NCBI GenBank assembly: GCA_016182845.1
Contig: JACPFT010000013.1
Coordinates: 236,255-300,254, forward strand
Source: Gammaproteobacteria bacterium
GTDB taxonomy: Bacteria; Pseudomonadota; Gammaproteobacteria; Enterobacterales; Permianibacteraceae
Direction of reading: 5' to 3'
Length of the DNA stretch: 64,000 bases
Part shown: in pieces, positions 34,233-44,000 of the stretch
Layout of the letters: each line of letters opens with the position of its first letter
How positions within the stretch are numbered: the stretch's first letter is position 1
Program-made: the position numbers and the translations under genes
The notes under the pieces: generated by a model
What the model was told of the DNA's origin: nothing
Database searches by the model: none
What the model saw: the letters and a program-made list of their open reading frames with translations, nothing else

Positions 34233-36062
34233 TCAGGCGCTCCGGTCGAAGATCCTTGCCGCGATGAACAGATCCAACAGCTCGCCGTCGAGTTTGCCAT
34301 GCTTGGCCTCGTCCTGGAGGATGTCCAGGGCCTTGCCGGTGGGCACGGCGGACTTGTAGGGGCGGTCACGGGCGGTCAGGGCGTCGTAGATGTCGGAGAT
34401 GGTCATCATCCGCGATTGCACGGGCACGGCCTCGCCGGCCAGGGAGAAGGGGTAACCCGTGCCATCCAATTTCTCGTGGTGGGCGGCGGCGATTTCCGGC
34501 ACGCGCATCAGATCGCGCGTCCAGGGGATTTTCTTCAGGAAGGCGTAGGTGTGGGTGACATGGGATTCGATCTCCTGACGCTCCTCGTGGGTCAGGCTGC
34601 CGCGCGTCACCGACAAGGCCAGGAATTCCTCTTCGTCCAAGAGGCTCTCGCCTAGGCCCAGGACCTCGGGCACGCGGTAGGCGCGCACCGCTCCCAGGCG
34701 TTCCTGGTCGTCGCGGTGCAGGACCGAGGGCTCGTTGGCCTGTTCCAGAAGACTCGAATAGGCATCCAGCTCGGCGACTTGCTCGGCTATGACGACGCGT
34801 TCGGCGGCGCTGGGGCCGTGCTGGCAATGGGGACAATCCGGGTGGTGTTCGGCGAATTCCCGCAACAGCCGTTCCTTCAGGAGCTGGATGCGCAGGCGGA
34901 TCAAGTCCATGCGCTCGCCGGACAGTTTCTTGGCCTTTTGCAGCACGTGCTCGCGCACGCCCACCTTGCCGAAATCGTGCAAGAGGGCGGCATAGCGCAG
35001 CTCGCGCATCTGGCTACGCGACAGGGCGGCCTCGCGCAGGCGCCGCTCCGGGGCGCGCTCCAGGACCTCGGCCAGGCCGCAGGTGTAGTCGGCGACGCGG
35101 AAGGAATGGCCGCTGGTGACCGGGTCCCGGGATTCGATGGCCATGACCGAGGCGGCGACGAAGCCCTCGAACAGCTCGCGGATATTTTCCAGCAGGAGGC
35201 TGTTGTCGATGGCCACGGCGGCCTGGCTGGCCAGGGCCTGCAGGAGGGCGCAGGTGTCGTGGTCGAAGGCCTGGCCCCGATAATCCTCGTCGACGATATT
35301 GAGGAATTGCAGCACGCCCATGATCTCGCCGCGCAGATTGGGCATGGGCAGGCAGAGCAGCTCGCGGGTCCGGTAGCCATGGGTTCGGTCGAAGCTGGGG
35401 TCGAAATGGTAGGGCAGCTCGGGGCTAAGCTCGTAGACATCGGTGGCATTGACCATCTCGCCGGTCAGGGCCACGTAGCCGGCGATGGAGTTCGCATTGA
35501 GCGGGAAGGTCTTTTCCGGCAGGGAAATGGGCAGGGCCTCGTTCTGGAACAGCTTGAAGCGCAGATTGGGCCCGGCCTCGCCGGATTCGATCAGGAATAG
35601 GGAGGCGGCCTCGCAGCGCCCCAGCTTGCGGCCCTCGCGCAGGATGGTGGCGAGCAGGCGCGGCAGCTCCTTCTCGGCGGTGAGGGCGATGCCGATCTGG
35701 GTGATCTCGTGCATCTTCTCGGCCTGGAGCGCCAGCTCGGTGGTCAGGGCCCGCTTCTCGCCGCGGTTGCGCCAGAAGCGCAGGGCGGTTTCCACCAGGC
35801 GGCGCAGGCCGGCGTCGGAGAGCTCGGGATTGACCGTGACATCGGCCAGGGCATGCTCGTCGGTGCTGCAGATCAGGCCCAGGAACTCCGCCGCCCGGCA
35901 CCAGTCCGGGACCGGTTCGCCGGCCGGTAGGAAGACCAGGGCGATGCGGGCGTTCTGGGCCGGCAAGGGGCCGTCCTCGACCGTGGCCAGATCGGCGGCC
36001 ACCCGGCGCAGCCGCTCCCACCACGCCGGGTCGGTACTGACCAAGAGGGTTTTCTTGTCCAT
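34233..36062 (-). CDS. GAF-HD-GYP c-di-GMP phosphodiesterase
   Basis: About 609 residues from the ATG at 36062, preceded by GGATGGAAG. N-terminal domain about 1-110 resembles a receiver without clear phosphorylation residues; GAF domain about 140-310 (AASLFLIES, GYRTRELLCLPMP, GVLQFLNIVDEDY); HD-GYP domain with H362-D363 in LLHDFGKVG and the GYP motif 536-538 in DGTGYPF. A CPHCQH pair lies in an insertion between the HD and GYP parts (about residues 400-420). Both signature motifs are intact, so it is probably active on c-di-GMP. It is followed at once by a periplasmic binding protein gene. Confidence 0.9.
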   Translation of the reverse strand: MDKKTLLVSTDPAWWERLRRVAADLATVEDGPLPAQNARIALVFLPAGEPVPDWCRAAEFLGLICSTDEHALADVTVNPELSDAGLRRLVETALRFWRNRGEKRALTTELALQAEKMHEITQIGIALTAEKELPRLLATILREGRKLGRCEAASLFLIESGEAGPNLRFKLFQNEALPISLPEKTFPLNANSIAGYVALTGEMVNATDVYELSPELPYHFDPSFDRTHGYRTRELLCLPMPNLRGEIMGVLQFLNIVDEDYRGQAFDHDTCALLQALASQAAVAIDNSLLLENIRELFEGFVAASVMAIESRDPVTSGHSFRVADYTCGLAEVLERAPERRLREAALSRSQMRELRYAALLHDFGKVGVREHVLQKAKKLSGERMDLIRLRIQLLKERLLREFAEHHPDCPHCQHGPSAAERVVIAEQVAELDAYSSLLEQANEPSVLHRDDQERLGAVRAYRVPEVLGLGESLLDEEEFLALSVTRGSLTHEERQEIESHVTHTYAFLKKIPWTRDLMRVPEIAAAHHEKLDGTGYPFSLAGEAVPVQSRMMTISDIYDALTARDRPYKSAVPTGKALDILQDEAKHGKLDGELLDLFIAARIFDRSA

Positions 36063-36165
36063 GGAACTTCCATCCATCCGCACTCACTGAGTCTAGACCC
36101 TGACGGCTTGCTCCGACAGGCGGGACCGGCGGATCATAGGGCGAGTCAAACCACCGGATCCCGCC

Positions 36166-37809
36166 ATGCCCTCGCCCTTCGACGCCCAGCGCCTGCGCCA
36201 GGATTTTCCCCTGCTGACGGCTCACCCGGAGCTGGTCTACCTGGACACCGCCGCCACGGCCCAGAAGCCGGAGGCCGTGCTCGCCGCCATGGACGGGTAT
36301 TACCGGCGGCACAACGCCAATGTGCACCGCGCCGCCCATCGCCTGGCCGCCGAGGCCACGGCGGCCTTCGAGGCGGCGCGGGCGGCTGTCGCGCGCTTCA
36401 TCAACGCCCCCGGCGCCGACTGCATCGTCTGGACCCGAAGCACGACCGAGGCCGTCAACCTGGTGGTGCAAAGCTGGGGGCGCAGCGGCTTGCGCGCCGG
36501 CGATGCCATCCTGGTCTCCGCGCTGGAGCACCACGCCATGATCGTGCCCTGGCAGCTGCTCGCCGAAGAGAAGGGCCTGGAAATCCGCGTCCTGCCCATC
36601 ACCGAGGCCGGCGAACTGGACGAGAGCGCCTGGGACCGGCTCTTCGACGAGCGGGTGAAATTGCTGGCCGTCACCGCCCAGTCCAATGCCCTAGGCACCC
36701 TGACCCCGCTGCCCGCGCTGATCGCGCGAGCCCGGGCCGTGGGGGCGGCGGTCCTGATCGATGCCGCGCAATGGGCGGTGCACGGGGCCATCGACATCCA
36801 GGCCCTGGACTGCGATTTCCTGACCTTCTCCGGGCACAAGCTCTACGGCCCCACCGGCATAGGCGTGCTCTACGGCAAGCGCGAGCGCCTCATGGCCATG
36901 CCGCCCTGGCAGGGCGGCGGCGAGATGATCGAGCGGGTCAGCTTTGCCGGCACTAGCTACCAGAAGCCGCCCTTCCGCTTCGAGGCCGGCACGCCGGCCA
37001 TCGCCGAGGCCGTGGGCCTGGCCGCCGCCCTGGACTACCTGGACGATCTCGACCGGGCCGGCTGGCAGGCCCATGAGACGGCCCTGTTGGCCCGGCTGGA
37101 CGCGGGACTGGATGCCCTGCCGGGGGTGCGCCGCCGGTCGCGGGCCGCCTTGCGCGCCGGTCTCGCCAGCTTCACGGTGGACGGCCTGCACACGGCCGAC
37201 CTGGCCACCCTGCTGGACGCCCAAGGCATCGCCCTGCGTGCCGGCCACCACTGCGCCATGCCGCTGATGGAACGCCTGGGGGTCCCCGGTCTGGCCCGTG
37301 CCTCCCTGGGCCTGTACACCACCGCGGCCGAGATCGACCGCTTCCTGAATGCCCTGGAGGGCATCCTGCCCCGCGCCGCCCGGGCGCCCGCCGCCGGGCC
37401 GGCGGATGAGGATGCCTTGACCGAGTTGAAAGCCGCGCGTGGCTGGGAGGCGCGCTACCGGGTGCTCATGGCCCTGGGCAAGCGCCTGCCGGCCATGGAC
37501 CCGGAACGGCGCGAAAACGCCGAGCAGGTGCGCGGCTGCGAATCCGAGGTCTGGCTGGCCCACCAATGGCGGGACGGCCGGCTCCGGCTCTGGCTGGACA
37601 GCGAGGCGCGCATCGTGCGCGGCCTGGCGGCCCTGGTCTGGCTGGCCTACGAGGGCAAGACCGGCGAGGAGATCGCCGCCTACGACATGGACGCGCTATT
37701 CGCCGAACTGAACCTGCTGCAACACCTCTCGCCCTCGCGGGGCAACGGTCTCTTGGCCATGGTCAGGCGGGTCCGGGAGTTGGCGGGGGAAGAAGAGAAT
37801 AAGAATTAA
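36166..37809 (+). CDS. csdA: Cysteine desulfurase fused to SufE/CsdE-type sulfur acceptor
   Basis: 547-residue fusion. Residues 1-400 form a SufS/CsdA-type PLP desulfurase: PLP lysine K225 in SGHKLYGPTG and catalytic C363 in GHHCAMP. Residues about 415-547 are a SufE/CsdE domain with the acceptor cysteine C458 in VRGCESEVWL. In E. coli CsdA and CsdE are separate neighbours; here they are one chain. The tcdA gene faces it, recreating the csdA-csdE-csdL (tcdA) cluster, which favours Csd over Suf. Sulfur would pass from C363 to C458 within one polypeptide. Confidence 0.9.
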   Translation: MPSPFDAQRLRQDFPLLTAHPELVYLDTAATAQKPEAVLAAMDGYYRRHNANVHRAAHRLAAEATAAFEAARAAVARFINAPGADCIVWTRSTTEAVNLVVQSWGRSGLRAGDAILVSALEHHAMIVPWQLLAEEKGLEIRVLPITEAGELDESAWDRLFDERVKLLAVTAQSNALGTLTPLPALIARARAVGAAVLIDAAQWAVHGAIDIQALDCDFLTFSGHKLYGPTGIGVLYGKRERLMAMPPWQGGGEMIERVSFAGTSYQKPPFRFEAGTPAIAEAVGLAAALDYLDDLDRAGWQAHETALLARLDAGLDALPGVRRRSRAALRAGLASFTVDGLHTADLATLLDAQGIALRAGHHCAMPLMERLGVPGLARASLGLYTTAAEIDRFLNALEGILPRAARAPAAGPADEDALTELKAARGWEARYRVLMALGKRLPAMDPERRENAEQVRGCESEVWLAHQWRDGRLRLWLDSEARIVRGLAALVWLAYEGKTGEEIAAYDMDALFAELNLLQHLSPSRGNGLLAMVRRVRELAGEEENKN

Positions 37810-37951
37810 CCGCCAAGGCGCAAAGGCGCCAAGAGAAGAGCCCGAAGGATCTCGGGCAGGAAAATCTCAGGGCTCGTTGCGGTGTTCATCGTGCACGTTG
37901 CGATGAATCGCTCTTTGGATTGCCTTGGCGCCTTTGCGCCTTGGCGGTTAA
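37806..37951. repeat. 28-bp perfect inverted repeat between csdA and tcdA
   Basis: Arms at 37806-37833 and 37924-37951 are exact reverse complements (start TTAACCGCCAAGGCGCAAAG) and enclose about 90 bases. The left arm includes the csdA stop codon. They probably act as a bidirectional terminator and belong to a dispersed repeat family. Confidence 0.8.
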
Positions 37952-37963
37952 TGCCTCCTGCGT

Positions 37964-38746
37964 CTACCCCAGCAATTTGCGCACCGCCCGCGCCGCCGCG
38001 AACAGGCCGAAGCTGCCGGTGACCATGGCGGCGGCGCCGAAGCCGGTGTTGCAGTCCAGCTTCATGGCCTCGCCGGTCTCGCCGGCGGTCTTCCGCGCGC
38101 AGACCGTGCCGTCCGGCTGGGGGTAGATCAGGGGTTCGGAGGAGAACACGCATTCCACGCCGAACTTGGCCTTGTCGCCCTTGGGGAAGCCGTAGTCCTT
38201 GCGCAGGCGCGCGCGCACCTTGGACAAGAGCGGGTCCTGGTAGGCGCGGGCCAGATCGGCGACCTGGATACGCGTCGGGTCGATCTGCCCACCGGCGCCG
38301 CCCACGGTGACCAGGGGGAGCTTTCGGCGCTTGCAGGCATTGATGATGGCGGCCTTGGAACGCACGTTGTCGATGCAGTCCACCACCACGCCGTAATCGC
38401 CGCGCAGGTAGTCGTCCAGGGTGTCCTCGGTGAGGAAGTCCTCGATGCACTCGACCTGGGCATCCGGATTGATGGCGCGCACGCGCTCGGCCATGACCTC
38501 CACCTTGAGGCGGCCGACCGTGCCGGAGAGGGCGTGGATCTGGCGGTTGGTATTGGTGACGCACAAATCGTCCAGGTCGATGAGCACGAGCTTACCGACC
38601 GCCGTGCGCGCCAGAGCCTCGGCGACCCAGGAGCCCACCCCGCCTATGCCCACCACGCAGGCCGTGCTGGCCATGAGACGCGCCACCGCCTCCTGGCCGT
38701 AGAGCCGCATCATGCCGCCGAAACGCTGGGCGAAATCCTCGTTCAT
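37964..38746 (-). CDS. tcdA: tRNA threonylcarbamoyladenosine dehydratase TcdA
   Basis: E1-like ATP-dependent enzyme that cyclises t6A to ct6A at tRNA position 37, with sulfur-relay help from CsdA-CsdE in E. coli. 260 residues from the ATG at 38746. Nucleotide-binding loop VVGIGGVGSWVAEALART, DLCVTNTNRQ, VDCIDNVRSK and GGAGGQIDPTRI all match TcdA. No typical adenylated-substrate cysteine motif change is evident. Convergent to the csdA-csdE fusion. Confidence 0.93.
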   Translation of the reverse strand: MNEDFAQRFGGMMRLYGQEAVARLMASTACVVGIGGVGSWVAEALARTAVGKLVLIDLDDLCVTNTNRQIHALSGTVGRLKVEVMAERVRAINPDAQVECIEDFLTEDTLDDYLRGDYGVVVDCIDNVRSKAAIINACKRRKLPLVTVGGAGGQIDPTRIQVADLARAYQDPLLSKVRARLRKDYGFPKGDKAKFGVECVFSSEPLIYPQPDGTVCARKTAGETGEAMKLDCNTGFGAAAMVTGSFGLFAAARAVRKLLG

Positions 38747-38879
38747 TGCATATTCCACCGGACCAAAACCGCCATTATACGAGCCCGGATGCGACACCAT
38801 GCACAAGCCGCGCGCGTAGCGATAGGCAAAAGCCCCGCCAACGCTTAAAGTTCATACAATCGTCGACTTTTTGAACAGC

Positions 38880-39626
38880 ATGAACAACGCCGCCCTGACC
38901 TGGACCCTCACCGCCGAAGCCGTACTGGTGCTCACCGTCCTGGCCGGCATCTTCTATTACGTGCTGCACGGCTCCCGCGATCTGCAACGCCGGCTGACCA
39001 TGAACAGCCAGGCCCTGAACCGCTACATCAAGTACCTGTTGTCGCCGGAATTCAAGGAGGCCGAGGCCCAGCGCCTGCGCGAGGGCATACAAACGGAAGT
39101 CGAGACCGTCTGGCGCACCAAGCTGGTCAGCCTGGAGCAGGAACGCGGCGGCCTGAAGTCCCAGGTGGAGGAACTGGAGGCCCGGGTGAACCAGCTCCAG
39201 GCCGTGCAGCTCATGGCGCCCGCGCCGGCCGGCAACGAACCGGCCCTGCCCGACGAGGAGGACGACGACAACCTGATGGCCGCCACCGCCGCCGCCATTC
39301 GCGGCGACAAGGCCTTGAACGAGGGCTTCCGCGACGAGCTGAACCGGCTGAAGAACCTGGTGGCCGCCCAGGAAGTCGAGATCGACCGCCTGCGCGGCCA
39401 GGTTGATCACAGCAAGCTCGACGCCAATACCAGCCAGCTGCTCAGCGTGCAGCAGAGCCAACGCGATCAGCAGCAGCGCATGCTCAAGGAGATGGAGGTC
39501 TGTATCCAGGTCATGGAGAACGAGCTCTCCGATACCCGCAGCAAGCTGCTCCTGGCCCTGACCCGGTTGCGCAACGAGAAGATGCGCAATCAGTCCTTGA
39601 GGACCAAGGCCACGCGCAGCGCCTGA
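38880..39626 (+). CDS. Membrane-anchored coiled-coil protein
   Basis: 248 residues from the ATG at 38880; a TTG three codons earlier is possible. One N-terminal membrane helix (AVLVLTVLAGIFYYVLHG), then long heptad-rich coiled coils at about 60-110 and 155-245, with an acidic break (DEEDDDN). Not recognised beyond this; the topology suggests a structural or scaffolding role near the inner membrane. Divergent from tcdA across a 133-base promoter region. Confidence 0.7.
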   Translation: MNNAALTWTLTAEAVLVLTVLAGIFYYVLHGSRDLQRRLTMNSQALNRYIKYLLSPEFKEAEAQRLREGIQTEVETVWRTKLVSLEQERGGLKSQVEELEARVNQLQAVQLMAPAPAGNEPALPDEEDDDNLMAATAAAIRGDKALNEGFRDELNRLKNLVAAQEVEIDRLRGQVDHSKLDANTSQLLSVQQSQRDQQQRMLKEMEVCIQVMENELSDTRSKLLLALTRLRNEKMRNQSLRTKATRSA

Positions 39627-39642
39627 GCGGTCGGCGCGGAGC

Positions 39643-40863
39643 TTAAATCACGCCGCCCTCGCGCCAGGCCGACACGGTTTCCGGCTTCACGCCCAGTTCC
39701 GCCAACAGCGCCTCGGTGTCCGCGCCCAGCAGGGGCGGCGCCGCGCTGTAGCTGACCGGGGTCGCGGAGAATTTCACCGGATTGGCCACCAGTTCCACCT
39801 GCCCGGCCTGGGGATGGTCCAGGGCGATGCGCATGCCCCGCGCTTGGCCTTGCGGCTCGGCGAAAGCCTCGGCCAGATCGTTGATGGGCGAGGCCGGCAC
39901 GCCGGCCGCCACGAAGGCCTCCAGCCAATGGCGTTTCGGCGCCGTTGCCAGTATTTCAGCGATGTTACCCACTAATTCCCGACGGTTCGTCACGCGAGAG
40001 GCATTCTCGGCATAGCGAGCATCGCCCGCCCATTCCGGCCGACCCAGAACGGCGGCGGCGCGGGCGAACTGCCCGTCATTGCCCACGGCCAGCATCAGAT
40101 GGCCGTCGGCGCATTCGAAGGCCTGGTAGGGCACGATATTCGGGTGGGCCGTGCCCTGGCGGCTGGGCACGACGCCGCCCACCAGGTAGTTCGTCGCCTG
40201 GTTGGCGAGGCAGGCCAGCTGGGTGTCGAACAGGGCCAGGTCGATGTACTGGCCTTCGCCGCTGGCGTCGCGGTGGCGCAGTGCCGCCAGGATGGCCGTC
40301 GCCGCGTACAGGCCGGTCAAGAGATCCACGACCGCCACGCCCACCTTCTGCGGCCCCGCCCCCGGCTCGCCATCCGGCACGCCGGTCAGGCTCATCAAAC
40401 CGCCCATGCCCTGGATCACCGCGTCGTAACCGGGCTTGGCCGCCTCCGGTCCGGTCTGACCGTAGCCGGTGATCGAGCAGTAGACCAGGCGCGGATTGAC
40501 GGCCTTGAGGCTCTGATAATCCAGCCCGTATTTCGCCAGGCCGCCGAGCTTGTAGTTTTCCACCAGAACGTCCGCGCGGCGCACCAGCTCCAGAAGCACC
40601 GACCTGGCTTCCGGCCGGGTGAAGTCCAGGCTCAGGGAACGCTTGCCGCGGTTGGCGCAGAGGTAATAGGCCGATTCCGCCGTGTCCCGGCCCTCGGCAT
40701 CCTTCAGATAGGGCGGCCCCCAGCGCCGGGTGTCGTCGCCTTCCCCCGGCTTTTCCAGCTTGATGACCTCGGCGCCGTAATCGGCCAGGAGCTGGGTGGC
40801 CCAGGGGCCGGCCAGGATGCGCGACAGGTCGAGGACGGTGATACCGGTAAGGGGGCCGGGCAT
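39643..40863 (-). CDS. CaiB/BaiF-type (family III) CoA-transferase
   Basis: About 406 residues from the ATG at 40863 (MPGPLTGITVLDLSRI). Matches family III CoA-transferases: ILAGPWATQLLADYGAEVIK, CANRGKRSLSLDF, VENYKLGGLAKYGLDY, GYGQTGPEAAKPGYD with the catalytic Asp of this class, and QGMGGLMSLTG. Reversible CoA transfer between carboxylic acids; the acid is not evident. Stands alone between a convergent gene and a REPIN. Confidence 0.88.
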   Translation of the reverse strand: MPGPLTGITVLDLSRILAGPWATQLLADYGAEVIKLEKPGEGDDTRRWGPPYLKDAEGRDTAESAYYLCANRGKRSLSLDFTRPEARSVLLELVRRADVLVENYKLGGLAKYGLDYQSLKAVNPRLVYCSITGYGQTGPEAAKPGYDAVIQGMGGLMSLTGVPDGEPGAGPQKVGVAVVDLLTGLYAATAILAALRHRDASGEGQYIDLALFDTQLACLANQATNYLVGGVVPSRQGTAHPNIVPYQAFECADGHLMLAVGNDGQFARAAAVLGRPEWAGDARYAENASRVTNRRELVGNIAEILATAPKRHWLEAFVAAGVPASPINDLAEAFAEPQGQARGMRIALDHPQAGQVELVANPVKFSATPVSYSAAPPLLGADTEALLAELGVKPETVSAWREGGVI

Positions 40864-40957
40864 GGCGGATGCTCTTGCGAAAACCCGCATTGTCGCAAGA
40901 TGACGCCCACAAAAACAAACCCGGCGCGGGGCCGGGTATGTCTTTGGAGGCGTCCTG

Positions 40958-41039
40958 TAGGGTTAGCGTAGCGTAACCCGACACGTTCGCCGCAAATCGC
41001 CGCAAGGTCGGGTTACGCCCAAGGGCTAAGCCGACCTAC
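40958..41039. repeat. REPIN (two inverted REP units)
   Basis: GGTTAGCGTAGCGTAACCCG at about 40960-40980 and GGTCGGGTTACGCCC..GGGCTAAGCCGACC at about 41007-41036. Same family as the palindromes flanking the RAYT gene at 12 kb. Confidence 0.75.
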
Positions 41040-41051
41040 GGGCTGAGGTCC

Positions 41052-44000
41052 TCAGACCTTGCGCCGACGCAGGGCCAGGAGGCCCAGCAACGAGCCCAGC
41101 CAGCCGACGCTGCCGCCGCCACCGCTGCTCTCCTTCACGTCGGTCACCGAGACCGTCACCGACTGGCTGCTCTCGCCGCCCTTGCCGTCGCTGGCCTTGA
41201 CGCTCAGGGCGTGGCTGGTCTTGGTCTCGTAGTCCAGGGCCTTGGCCAGCTTGATGGCGCCGCTGGCGGCGTCGATCGTGAACAGGCCGTCGCCGCCGCT
41301 CAGGGTGTAGCTCAGCGTGTCACCGTCCGGATCGCGGGCGGCCACGGTCGCCACGACGCTGCCAATCGTGGCGCTCTCCGCCAGGCTGGGGCCGGTCACC
41401 GGGTTGAACACCGGCAGCTCGTTGACGTTCTGCACCGTGACATCGACCTGGCCATGGGCCTTGAGGCCGCCGGCATCGCGCACTTCCACCGCCAGGGCGT
41501 GGCTGCGGGCCGCCTCGTAGTCCAGGGGCTTGGCCAGGCTCAGGGCGCCGGTAGTCGCGCTGATGGCGAAGTTACCCGCATCATTGCCGGCGCTGATGCT
41601 CCAGCTCAGGGTATCGCCGGCATCCGGGTCGCTGGCGGCGAGACTCGCCAGCGCCGTGCCGGCCGGCTTGTTCTCCTCCATCATGACGCTGGCTTCCGCC
41701 GGGTTCAGGACCGGGACCTCGTTGACATTGGTCAGGTTGAGAGTCAGGGGCGCCTCGGTCTCGGCGCCGCGCGCATCGCCGACCGTGATCACCAGGCTGT
41801 AGCTGGCCGTGCCCTCGTAGTCCAGGGGCGCGGCGACGCGGATCTGGCCGGCGGCGTCGATGCTGAAGGCTTCGGAACCGCTCAGGCGATAACTCAGGGC
41901 CTCGCCCTCGGCGTCGGTGGCCTCGACCTGCACCACCGCCGCGCCGGCAGCGCTGTTCTCGGCGATGGAGGCGACGCCATTGCCGATGCTCACCGCCGGC
42001 GCCTTGTTGATGGCGGACAGGGGGATGCGGAAGGCGCCTCGGCCGTGGGTGAAGGCGTAGAGCATGTTCTGCCCGTCTTCCCGGTTCAGGCTCAGGGATT
42101 CGACCACGGTGTGGGGGAAGCCGTTGCCGTCGGCCAGCCAGCTCTGGCCGCCGTTGACGCTGTAGAACAGGCCCAGGTCAGTGCCCAGCACCAGGCGCTT
42201 GCTGTCCGCCGGGTCCACGATCAGGCTGTGCACCGGCATGTCCGGCAGGTTGCCGCTGATATTGCTCCAGCTGGCGCCGCCGTCCGTGGTCTTCCACACA
42301 TGGCCGACGCCGAACGTGGAATAGGTCGCGTAGGCGGTGTTCTTGTCCTGGGGATCGAAGGCCAGCCAGGAGACATAACCCACCTGCTGCTTGCCCTCGA
42401 TCACCGGCAGGGGATAGACCGATTCCCAGACCGTGGCGGCGCCGGCCGCCAGGGCGTTGCTGTTGCGGAACACGCGGCCGTCGTTGGTGCCGCTCAACAC
42501 CCGGTTGGAATCGCCGGCGGCGACGGCATGGGCCGAGAAGACTTCCTTGCGGCCGTTGGCGCGCTTGTCCAGCAGCTTGGCGCTGGCCGCGCCCCAGCTC
42601 GCCGCCTGGTCGATGCTGCGCCACAGGGTCTGACCGCCGGTCCACAGGATCTGGCCGTTATTGGGGTCCATCAGGAAGGGGTTGATGAACTGGAAATTGC
42701 CGGCCGGCTCGGCGATGCCCGCCACTGCGTCGGCGAAGTTCTGGCCGCCGTCCATCGACTTCACGATGGACAGGTTGGTGTATTCGGCGAACAGGACCTC
42801 CGGGTTGTTGGGATCCACGGCCACATAGCCGCCGTCGCCACCGTAGATCTCGGTCCAGGCATTGGCGCCGCCGGCATCGCTGCCGAGGTTGGTGCCATTG
42901 TCCTGGGTGCCGCCCAGGTAGCTCTTGCCGTCCGGGCGCGGAACGCCGTGGTAGAACTGGGTCACGCCGTAGCCGTTGTTCAGGCTCTCCCAGGCCACCT
43001 CGCCCTGGCCGGGCAGGCAGGGGGCGTCCGCCGCGGTCTGCACCGGCGCGCGGGCGTCGCGGGTCAGGTGCAGGCCGCCATCGTTGCCGGTGAACAGGAT
43101 CTTGTTGGACTCGCCGTTATAGGCCGGGTGGAAGACCAGGAGGTGCTGGTCGGCGTGGTTGTAGGAGGGCAGGCCGTCGCTCTGCACCCACCAATGGGAG
43201 GCCATGCCGAAGTTCCGGCCGCCGTCGTCGGAGCGGAACAGGTCGATACCGCCCACCCAGACCTTGTCGGCGTCCAGCGGATCCACGGCCAGGGATTGGT
43301 CGTACCAACCCTGGTTGTAGAACTGGTCGTCGCCCCAGCCGCAGGCCGACAGGTTGGCGTAGACGGTATTGGACAGCAGGGCCCGGTTCAGGCCGTTGCT
43401 GTCGTCCTTGCTGGCGCGCTTCTCCCAGGTCTGGCCGGCATCGCCGGTGCGCAGCACGGCCCACAGGCCGTCGCTGTCGTAATCCGCCACCAGGGCGTAG
43501 AGCACGTCCGGGTTGGAGGGAGCGATGGCCAGGGTGGTGCGGCCCATGTCGGGCTGGGTGTAGAGCACGGACCAGGTCGCGCCATTGTCGGCGCTCTTTA
43601 GGATCTTGGCATTGCCGAAGAAGGTGCCGCAGGCGGCATAGAGCACGTCGCTGTCGCCGCGGAAATCGCCCACCAGGCTCAGGCAATCGGCTTCCGTGGA
43701 GGTCTGGGTCCAGCTGACGCCGCCGTCCTGGCTGCGGAACAGGCCCTTGCGCGTGGCGGCATAGAGGCGCTGCTCGTCCTTGGTGCTCAGGGCCAGCTTA
43801 TTGACGTAATGGAAATCGCTGGAGGCCGTGCCGCCCAGCTGGCTCCAGCTCAGGCCGCCGTCGGCGGACTTGAACACGCCCGCGCCGCGCACGGCGTCGC
43901 CGTTGTACACGCCCTCGCCGGTGCCGGCGTACAGGGTCTTGCCGTCCTTGGCCATGACCAGGCTGGCCACGGCCATATTGGCTAGTTCGTCGCCCAGGGG

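Noticed and set aside
41211..43601. 796-codon plus-strand ORF opposite the BNR/cadherin gene
   Set aside because: Antisense shadow; the minus-strand product has signal peptide, repeats and sorting tail, the plus-strand one has none.
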